Source: Thermoguttaceae bacterium
Lineage (GTDB): Bacteria; Planctomycetota; Planctomycetia; Pirellulales; Thermoguttaceae
DNA: 6,504 nucleotides
Assembly: GCA_024653385.1 (NCBI GenBank)
Contig: JANLFZ010000023.1
Location: forward strand, 16,204 to 22,707
Direction: 5' to 3'
Part shown: piece by piece, positions 1 to 4,751 of the stretch
Layout of the letters: the number at the start of each line of letters is the position of its first letter
Numbering within the stretch: the stretch's first letter is position 1
Notes under the pieces: generated by a model
Told to the model about the DNA's origin: nothing
Database searches by the model: none
What the model saw: the letters and a program-made list of their open reading frames with translations, nothing else
Position numbers and translations under genes: made by a program

Positions 1-887
1 TGCCCGCCCCCTTGGCCGATGCCGTCGAGCGTGCGACGCACGAGTTCGGCCGCGTCGTCATCCGCACGCTCGGTGCGGACCGAGAGGATCAGGTTGCCTT
101 GGAACACGGCCCCGCAGAGCACCCGCCAGATACTGCCGCAGCGGATCAACAAGTCGGCCACCTCGCCGACGATCTCGGGTCCGTTGGCGCGTGGCAAGAG
201 GCAATAGGCCACGTCGCCGTAGAGAAAGGTGCTCTGAAGGGCGAGGATCAGGTCGCCGTAGTACTCCACCGAGAGAGGGGCGCTTTCGATCTCGGCCAAG
301 AGACTCGGATCGGCCCATTCGGTCAGCCAAAGCAGGACCGACTTGTCGAGGCGCGAGTAGTGGGTCTCGCTTCCGCGGGTTTCGGTGCGGATCGCGAATA
401 ACAGGGCCGTGGCCAGCTTGGTGCCCGGCTCGAGTTTCTGCTCGCGGAGGTACGAGGCGGCAATGCTCGCCGTGGCCGCCATGCGCGGACGGATGTCGCG
501 GAACTCCAGCCGAACGCGGCGGCCTCGCGTCGGGTGGTGGTCGATCACGCCCATCGGCTCCACCGGCCCCCGGCAAAACAGGTGGTTCTGATTGCCCGCC
601 TGGCAGTCGATCAGCACCACCGCGGAGTTTTCGGCGCAGGCGACGGCGCCGACCAGTTCGATGGGCGGGCCGAGCAGACGTACCATGTGGCGATTCTCGG
701 CGCGGACGATCTCGCCACCGCCAACCAGGCGAGCCTTCTTGCCGAGCTTCTGCTCGATCAACCACACGATCGCCCAGCCCGACGCCACCGCGTCGGGGTC
801 CGGGTTGTCGTGCGTGACGATGTAAATCGACTCGTACGGCGCGATCGCCTTGAGGAACCGGTCCGAGACGGTTTGCCGCGGTCTCAT
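1..887 (-). CDS. NrnA-like DHH/DHHA1 family phosphoesterase (C-terminus beyond left edge)
   Basis: Likely a cytoplasmic Mn-dependent phosphoesterase that hydrolyses very short oligoribonucleotides (nanoRNA) and/or 3'-phosphoadenosine 5'-phosphate, as known for NrnA-type proteins; the substrate here is inferred. From the ATG at 887, 295 complete codons are visible. The DHH domain covers about residues 10-190: motif I at 25-34 (THDNPDPDAV), motif II Asp94 in VLIDCQ, motif III Asp116-His117-His118 in VIDHHP, and a motif IV-like segment at 165-171 reading AIRTETR, where most relatives have Asp (TDT) instead of Glu169. A DHHA1-type region follows from about 205. The last full codons read Gly-Gln-Gly-Gly-Gly and the next begins CA, which fits the GGGH signature of DHHA1, so probably only a few dozen residues are missing. 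The ATG was chosen because it sits about 20 residues before the first strand of the domain, as in homologues; the upstream GGGACGG is only a weak ribosome binding site. It is divergent from the aldehyde dehydrogenase gene. Confidence 0.88.
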   Translation of the reverse strand, partial: MRPRQTVSDRFLKAIAPYESIYIVTHDNPDPDAVASGWAIVWLIEQKLGKKARLVGGGEIVRAENRHMVRLLGPPIELVGAVACAENSAVVLIDCQAGNQNHLFCRGPVEPMGVIDHHPTRGRRVRLEFRDIRPRMAATASIAASYLREQKLEPGTKLATALLFAIRTETRGSETHYSRLDKSVLLWLTEWADPSLLAEIESAPLSVEYYGDLILALQSTFLYGDVAYCLLPRANGPEIVGEVADLLIRCGSIWRVLCGAVFQGNLILSVRTERADDDAAELVRRTLDGIGQGGG

Positions 888-927
888 GAGACCGTCCCGT
901 TCTGTGTGATGTGGGATAGGTAGAGGA

Positions 928-961
928 GCAAGACCAACCTCCCAAGTCTTGCGGCCTTGGG
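928..961. repeat. Two overlapping, mutually exclusive inverted repeats
   Basis: GCAAGAC (928-934) is the perfect reverse complement of GTCTTGC (946-952), with an 11-nt loop. CCCAAG (941-946) is the perfect reverse complement of CTTGGG (956-961), with a 9-nt loop. The second stem's left arm lies in the loop of the first and shares base 946, so the two cannot form together. They lie 41-74 bases upstream of the phosphoesterase start, so they would be in its 5' leader if transcription begins above 961. There is no T-run, so this is not a normal intrinsic terminator. A role in leader control is only a possibility; short stems like these also arise by chance in GC-rich DNA. Confidence 0.3.
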
Positions 962-1082
962 CGAGACACGTTCGCCTCGTTCTTCGCCCCTTTACTCGAA
1001 AGACCGTAAGGATGGTAAACCACATTGTCCGGGAGGGCAAGCGGAGCCGGGCCGGGCAGCCTGGATAGAGCCGACCACCGCG

Positions 1083-1159
1083 GGAGAATTCCCCGTCGGG
1101 CGGCATGGACTGAACACAAGTCAAGGGCGCGGCCAACCAGACACCCCCGGAGAATTCCC
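1083..1159. repeat. Pair of 11-bp direct repeats containing GAATTC
   Basis: The sequence GGAGAATTCCC occurs at 1083-1093 and again at 1149-1159, 66 bp apart start to start. Each copy has an imperfect two-fold symmetry around GAATTC (in copy one, GG-A-GAATTC-C-CC). Flanking bases are not shared beyond the 11 bp. Two near-palindromic copies in a divergent promoter region could be binding sites for a dimeric regulator, but no regulator gene is present in the window. Chance is not excluded. Confidence 0.35.
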
Positions 1160-1365
1160 GGCCCGTCAAAGTGTCCTGTCTCCGGCAAAGGTCGCTTCTC
1201 GTGCCTGCTTGGGCCGCGGTGCGCCGCCGCAAACGACGTTGCGACTCGACTTGGCCCCCGGTCGGCGGCTCGACGCGCGGCTGGCCCGAGATCGCCTCGG
1301 TCCGAAAAATTCTCGTAACCGTTCACGGGGACTGCGCCGACTTTCGCGGCGACCCCGGCACGCGG

Positions 1366-1384
1366 CTTTTGGGATTCCAAAAAG
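1366..1384 (+). promoter_or_regulatory. Small palindrome just upstream of the aldehyde dehydrogenase ribosome binding site
   Basis: TTTTGG (1367-1372) and CCAAAA (1377-1382) are exact reverse complements around the 4-base centre GATT, inside CTTTTGGGATTCCAAAAAG. The element ends six bases before the Shine-Dalgarno sequence. As DNA it could be a small operator; as RNA, a short weak hairpin next to the ribosome binding site. No T-run follows. The function is inferred from position only. Confidence 0.3.
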
Positions 1385-1389
1385 AGAAC

Positions 1390-1395
1390 AGGAGA
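1390..1395 (+). promoter_or_regulatory. Ribosome binding site deciding the aldehyde dehydrogenase start
   Basis: AGGAGA lies six bases before the ATG at 1402. It is the only strong Shine-Dalgarno match near the front of this gene. The frame stays open for another 77 codons upstream, but that stretch has no ribosome binding site and no family similarity, while residues after 1402 align with the usual N-terminus of the family. Confidence 0.75.
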
Positions 1396-1401
1396 CCTGT
1401 C

Positions 1402-2874
1402 ATGGCGTCGATCCACGACACGATGCTCATGCCGGAAATCCGACACACCGAATTGTTCATCGGGGGGCGGTGGACGCCGGCCTCCAACGGCAAGACCTTT
1501 CCCACGATCAACCCCGCGACCGAGGAAGTCCTCGCCGAGGTCGCGGAGGGCACGGAAGAGGATATCGACAGCGCGGTCCGCGCGGCCCGCGACGCCTTCG
1601 AAGACGGCCCTTGGCCGCGCATGGACGCCCGCGACCGTGGCCGCTTGATGCACCGCCTCTGCGACCTGATGGAAGAGGAGTCCGAGGAACTCGCCATGCT
1701 CGAGACCCTCGACAACGGCAAGCCGATCCGCGACTCGCGCACGCTCGACGTGCCGGGCGCGATCGAGACCCTGCGGTACTACGCCGGGTACGCCGACAAG
1801 ATCCACGGGCAGACGATTCCCGTGCGGGGGAACCGACTGACGTATACTCGGCGCGAGCCGGTCGGCGTGGTCGGGCAGATCATTCCCTGGAACTTCCCCC
1901 TCTTGATGCTGGCCTGGAAGTGGGGCCCCGCGCTGGCGGCCGGCTGCACGCTGGTCCTCAAGCCCGCCGAGCAGACCCCGCTCACGGCCTTGCACATGGC
2001 CGACCTGGCGCAGCGGGCCGGTTTTCCGGACGGAGTGATCAACGTGGTGCCCGGCGACGGGCCGACCACCGGCGCTGCCTTGGTGCGTCATCCCGGCGTC
2101 GACAAGATCGCCTTCACCGGCGAGTACAAGACCGCCCAGATCATCATGCGCGAGGCCGCGCCCACGCTGAAGCGGATGACCTTCGAGCTGGGCGGCAAGA
2201 GCCCGAACATCATCTTCTCCGACGCCGATCTCGACGCGGCCGTGCCCGCCGCGCACCACGGCCTGTACTTCAACCAGGGCCAGTGCTGCACGGCCGGCAG
2301 CCGGCTGTTCGTCCAAGACCGGGTCTACGACGCGGTCGTCGAGCGCCTGGCCGAGCACAACCGGTCGTATAAGGTCGGCGACCCGCTTGATCCGCAGACC
2401 CAGCAAGGCCCCCAGGTCGATAAGGCCCAGTTCGACAAGGTGATGCACTACATCGACCTCGGCAAGGAGGAAGGGGCCCAGTGCGTCACCGGTGGCAACC
2501 GCGTGGGTCAATGCGGGTACTTCGTGGAGCCGACGCTCTTCGCCGAGGTCACCGACCGGATGGCGATCGCCAAGGACGAGATCTTCGGCCCGGTGCTCTC
2601 GGTGCTCCGCTTCTCGGACCTCGACGAGATCGCCCGGCGGGCCAACAACACCTTCTACGGCCTGGCCGCGGCCGTCTGGACCCGCGACATCCGCAAGGCC
2701 CACTACCTGGCCAACAAGCTCCGCGCCGGAACGGTCTGGATCAACTGCTACCACGTCTACGACCCGGCGGCTCCGTTCGGCGGGTTCAAGATGTCGGGCA
2801 TCGGGCGCGAGCTGGGCGAAGAGGGCCTCGCGCACTACACCGAGACCAAGACGGTCACCGTGGACCTCGGGTAG
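1402..2874 (+). CDS. NAD-dependent aldehyde dehydrogenase (ALDH superfamily)
   Basis: Cytoplasmic enzyme oxidising an aldehyde to its carboxylic acid with NAD(P)+; the substrate cannot be read from sequence. At 490 residues it is full length for the family. Key residues are present: oxyanion Asn164 in PWNFP, Lys187 and Glu190 in LKPAEQTP (the Glu favours NAD+ over NADP+ in characterised relatives), general base Glu262 in FELGGKSP, catalytic Cys296 in FNQGQCCTAGSR, and Glu393 in KDEIFGPV. One feature is odd: the nucleotide-binding loop that normally reads FTGSTEVG reads FTGEYKTA at 238-245, so the second glycine of the loop is Ala245. The segment from 240 to 262 is one residue shorter than in human ALDH2. 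The rest is ordinary, ending with PFGGFKMSGIGRE at 458-470 and a typical C-terminus. The start follows a good ribosome binding site. A globin fragment follows 24 bases downstream in the same frame. Betaine-aldehyde or general aliphatic/aromatic aldehyde dehydrogenase are the closest styles. Confidence 0.95.
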   Translation: MASIHDTMLMPEIRHTELFIGGRWTPASNGKTFPTINPATEEVLAEVAEGTEEDIDSAVRAARDAFEDGPWPRMDARDRGRLMHRLCDLMEEESEELAMLETLDNGKPIRDSRTLDVPGAIETLRYYAGYADKIHGQTIPVRGNRLTYTRREPVGVVGQIIPWNFPLLMLAWKWGPALAAGCTLVLKPAEQTPLTALHMADLAQRAGFPDGVINVVPGDGPTTGAALVRHPGVDKIAFTGEYKTAQIIMREAAPTLKRMTFELGGKSPNIIFSDADLDAAVPAAHHGLYFNQGQCCTAGSRLFVQDRVYDAVVERLAEHNRSYKVGDPLDPQTQQGPQVDKAQFDKVMHYIDLGKEEGAQCVTGGNRVGQCGYFVEPTLFAEVTDRMAIAKDEIFGPVLSVLRFSDLDEIARRANNTFYGLAAAVWTRDIRKAHYLANKLRAGTVWINCYHVYDPAAPFGGFKMSGIGRELGEEGLAHYTETKTVTVDLG

Positions 2875-2898
2875 GCCGACCTCGCGGGCCGTGATGCC

Positions 2899-3042
2899 GT
2901 GAGCAAAACGACGCTTTACGAACGCCTGGGCGGCTACGACGCCATCGCGGCGGTCGTCGGCGATCTGTTGCCTCGCCTGCAAGACGATCCGCAATTGGCC
3001 CGCTTCTGGCAGCGGCGGAGAAGCAGGCCCAGAAGCAATTGA
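2899..3042 (+). pseudogene. Truncated group 1 (2/2-type) haemoglobin gene, N-terminal fragment only
   Basis: From the GTG at 2899 the translation runs 47 residues to TGA at 3040. Residues about 5-38 look like the start of a bacterial group 1 truncated haemoglobin: TLYERLGGYDAIAAVV, then DLLPRL, DDPQLARFW. After Gln38 (codon at 3010) the similarity ends and an arginine/serine-rich tail follows. Family members are usually about 120-140 residues, so roughly two thirds is missing, including the haem-ligating proximal histidine. The product cannot be a working globin. The frame is the same as that of the upstream aldehyde dehydrogenase, separated by its TAG and eight sense codons, and no clear ribosome binding site precedes the GTG. 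Interpreted as the 5' remnant of a gene cut by a deletion or recombination near 3007-3016; an assembly join is the alternative. Confidence 0.75.
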
Positions 3043-3506
3043 AGCAGCTCAGCGCGTGGCAGGACATCGCGGGCGATTCGCTGAAGGACCTGACCACGCA
3101 ACAACGCATGATCTCCGTCGAGGAGGCGGGGTTGAATGCCCGCATCGCGGCTTGCGACAAGTTCCAACGCGAGGCCCGCTCGCCGGCGGAGCGCGAACAG
3201 CTCGGCATCGCCAAGACCATGGCGCAGATCGACCTGGTAAGCCTTGCGGCCAAGCGCGCGGTGCTCGAGGATCTGATCGCCAAAGGCCGGAAGCGAAGCG
3301 AGTTGCAGGCCGAGATCGCCCGGCTCGACACGCCGCTTCGATACGGCGACCGAAGAACGCAAGCGGTCGAATCGCGGCTTGCCGCGTACAGGGCGGCCGT
3401 CGAGGGGAAGATGCCCTTTGCCGAGGTGGACGGGAAGATCGTGATCCGCCGGATCCGATGGGACCAGCCCAAGCCGGCGCCGGGCGGCGGCGGAACGTCG
3501 CGGTAG
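3039..3506 (+). CDS. Coiled-coil protein of unknown function, probably missing its 5' end
   Basis: I do not recognise the family. From a TTG at 3039 the frame encodes 155 residues rich in Ala, Arg, Glu, Lys and Gln, with heptad-like stretches at about 14-50 and 60-122 (for example ELQAEIARLD at 88-97), a short beta-like segment at 126-141 (EVDGKIVIRRIRW) and a Pro/Gly-rich tail. The protein-like composition extends upstream of the TTG to about 3012 (AAEKQAQKQ), but before that the frame turns into the out-of-phase shadow of the globin fragment. No ribosome binding site is placed correctly for the TTG, so the true start was probably lost. The TTG overlaps the TGA of the globin fragment (TTGA at 3039-3042), an arrangement that could permit translational coupling. 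It could be a small intact gene, but a remnant of a longer helical protein is more likely. It ends 42 bases before the ATPase start. Confidence 0.55.
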   Translation: MKQLSAWQDIAGDSLKDLTTQQRMISVEEAGLNARIAACDKFQREARSPAEREQLGIAKTMAQIDLVSLAAKRAVLEDLIAKGRKRSELQAEIARLDTPLRYGDRRTQAVESRLAAYRAAVEGKMPFAEVDGKIVIRRIRWDQPKPAPGGGGTSR

Positions 3507-3513
3507 CGCCCTT

Positions 3514-3544
3514 GAGAAATCTAAAGTCGCACTTTAGAATTCTC
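3514..3544 (+). promoter_or_regulatory. AT-rich inverted repeat (probable operator) abutting the ATPase start codon
   Basis: Left arm GAGAAATCTAAAGT (3514-3527) and right arm ACTTTAGAATTCTC (3531-3544) are reverse complements over 14 bases except for one A/A mismatch, around a CGC centre. The element stands out as AT-rich in GC-rich surroundings and ends four bases before the ATG at 3549, leaving no room for a normal Shine-Dalgarno sequence. This position suggests an operator overlapping the promoter/start of a leaderless or short-leader transcript, most simply for self-repression, or an RNA hairpin hiding the start codon. It could also end transcription of the preceding gene, but it has no T-run. 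No second copy was seen in the window. The repeat is direct observation; its function is inferred. Confidence 0.65.
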
Positions 3545-3548
3545 ATCC

Positions 3549-4751
3549 ATGAGGTACGTCCCTCGGGAACTCGAATCGCAGGTCGCGCGGGGGCTTCGCG
3601 CCTTTCCGGCGATCGTGCTGACCGGTCCGCGCCGGGCAGGCAAGACGTGGCTTCTGCGGCACCTCTTCCCCCGGGCGAGTTACTTTCTGCTCGAAGACCC
3701 CGACGTGGTCGCGCGCCTCCGGGCCGATCCGCAGGGGTTTCTCGACAGTGTGGAGACACCCGCGATCCTCGACGAAGTGCAGCACGTGCCGGAGCTGTTC
3801 GCGTACGTGCGTTCGCGCATCGACCGACATCCGCGCCGCATGGGCCGATGGATGCTGACCGGCTCGCAGGAAGCGCCGCTGATGCAGCGCGTGACGGAGT
3901 CGATGGCAGGCCGTGCCGCGGTGCTGCAACTGCTGCCGTTCTCGAGGCGCGAGACCCCCAAGGTCACGCTGCTGCGCGGGGGCTACCCGGAAGCCGTGGC
4001 GCGTCCTGGCGGCGCGCGGCTGTGGTTCAGCTCGTACGTCCAGACGTACCTCGAACGCGACGTCCGCGCGGTGACGGACGTCCGGGACCTCGCCACGTTC
4101 CGTCGGTTCCTGGCGCTAGTGGCGAGCCGGCACGGGCAGATTCTGAACAAGACCGACCTGGCCGCGCCGCTGGGCGTCAGCGTGCCCACGGTCACCCAGT
4201 GGCTCGGCATCCTCGAGACCACGGCGCAAGTGCTCTTGGTTCCGCCGTTCTACGAGAACCTCGGCAAGCGGCTGATCAAGTCGCCGAAGCTGTATCTTGC
4301 CGATTCGGGTCTGGCGTGTCACTTGCTGGGCATCGATTCGGCGGCCGAGTTGGCTAAGTCGCCCTTTCGCGGCGCGCTGTTCGAGGGGTTCATCGCCTCG
4401 GAGATCGCCAAGGCCCAGGCCAACTCGGGCAGGCGACGCGAGTTGTACTTTTTCCGCGACGAGCAAGGCCTCGAGGTGGATTTCCTCGTGCCCGGCCGGG
4501 GCGGAGCGGTCTCGCTCGTCGAGTGCAAGGCGGCCCGCACCGTCACGCCCTCCGACGCCGCGCCGATGCAACGCCTGGCCGAAGCCCTGCGCAAGAAGCG
4601 CCGGCCGAGGCCGATCGTCGCGTTGCACTTGGTCCATCAGTCGCCGCGGACCCCAACCTCGATCCACGCGGTCGCGCCCGGAGTGCGCGCCTGGGCGTGG
4701 GAGGATTTCGTCGGCCAACTGGGCGCCATCCTCGGATGCGTCAGGCCCTAA
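3549..4751 (+). CDS. AAA_14 / DUF4143 family ATP-binding protein
   Basis: A P-loop ATPase of the AAA_14-DUF4143 architecture, common as scattered accessory genes in bacteria and archaea; its cellular role is not established. The N-terminal ATPase has Walker A at 26-33 (GPRRAGKT), Walker B at 72-76 (AILDE) and a sensor-like LTGSQ at 103-107. The linker carries RGGYPE (143-148) and SYVQTYLERDV (162-172), both hallmarks of the family. Residues about 198-232 form a winged-helix-like segment (KTDLAAPLGVSVPTVTQWL), followed by LYLADSGLACHLLG at 248-261. The C-terminal region has the PD-(D/E)XK-like pattern: Glu279 and Glu285, EVDFLV with Asp311, and VECK with Glu325/Lys327, so nuclease-fold residues are retained. 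At 400 residues it is full length; the stretch between the sensor and RGGYPE is short. The ATG fits the family N-terminus although there is no Shine-Dalgarno sequence, the palindrome occupying that space. It converges on the VCBS-repeat gene, the stop codons overlapping. Confidence 0.93.
   Translation: MRYVPRELESQVARGLRAFPAIVLTGPRRAGKTWLLRHLFPRASYFLLEDPDVVARLRADPQGFLDSVETPAILDEVQHVPELFAYVRSRIDRHPRRMGRWMLTGSQEAPLMQRVTESMAGRAAVLQLLPFSRRETPKVTLLRGGYPEAVARPGGARLWFSSYVQTYLERDVRAVTDVRDLATFRRFLALVASRHGQILNKTDLAAPLGVSVPTVTQWLGILETTAQVLLVPPFYENLGKRLIKSPKLYLADSGLACHLLGIDSAAELAKSPFRGALFEGFIASEIAKAQANSGRRRELYFFRDEQGLEVDFLVPGRGGAVSLVECKAARTVTPSDAAPMQRLAEALRKKRRPRPIVALHLVHQSPRTPTSIHAVAPGVRAWAWEDFVGQLGAILGCVRP

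Larger units (their letters stand above)
888..1401. other. Divergent intergenic region, no gene recognised
   Basis: This 514-bp spacer separates the starts of the DHH phosphoesterase (minus) and the aldehyde dehydrogenase (plus), so promoters for both must lie here unless they are further upstream. Reading frames stay open across it in several phases because of the high GC content, but none of the translations resembles a protein family and none has a convincing ribosome binding site. What it does hold: two overlapping hairpin-forming repeats at 928-961, two copies of an 11-bp sequence containing GAATTC at 1083 and 1149, an A-rich patch (CGAAAAATTC) near 1303-1312, and a small palindrome at 1366-1384. 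I could not identify a convincing -35/-10 or -24/-12 promoter. Its length is unusual in a window where the other gene spacings are 0-42 bp. Confidence 0.6.

Noticed and set aside
1171..1401. A 77-codon N-terminal extension of the aldehyde dehydrogenase
   Set aside because: The extension is arginine-rich without family similarity, whereas the ATG at 1402 has AGGAGA at a proper distance and gives the normal family length.
957..2372. A 471-codon plus-strand frame over the intergenic region and the first part of the aldehyde dehydrogenase
   Set aside because: Its second half is the arginine/glycine-rich shadow of the real frame, and the first half has no ribosome binding site or family similarity.
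58..2994. A 978-codon open frame on the minus strand across the intergenic region and the aldehyde dehydrogenase
   Set aside because: It is antisense to a certain aldehyde dehydrogenase gene and out of frame with the DHH phosphoesterase. Its translation is low-complexity and matches no domain. Long antisense frames are common in GC-rich codon usage.
3010..3042. A simple frameshift as the cause of the broken globin
   Set aside because: None of the three frames after 3012 resembles the rest of a truncated globin, so a one- or two-base error cannot restore the gene; sequence has been lost or replaced.
3514..3544. The palindrome as an intrinsic terminator of the coiled-coil gene
   Set aside because: The stem is AT-rich and no T-run follows the right arm; it ends four bases before a start codon, which fits an operator or start-site hairpin better.
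3056..4357. A 433-codon plus-strand frame overlapping the coiled-coil remnant and the ATPase
   Set aside because: It is an out-of-frame shadow; the ATPase frame carries Walker A, Walker B and DUF4143 motifs, this one carries none.
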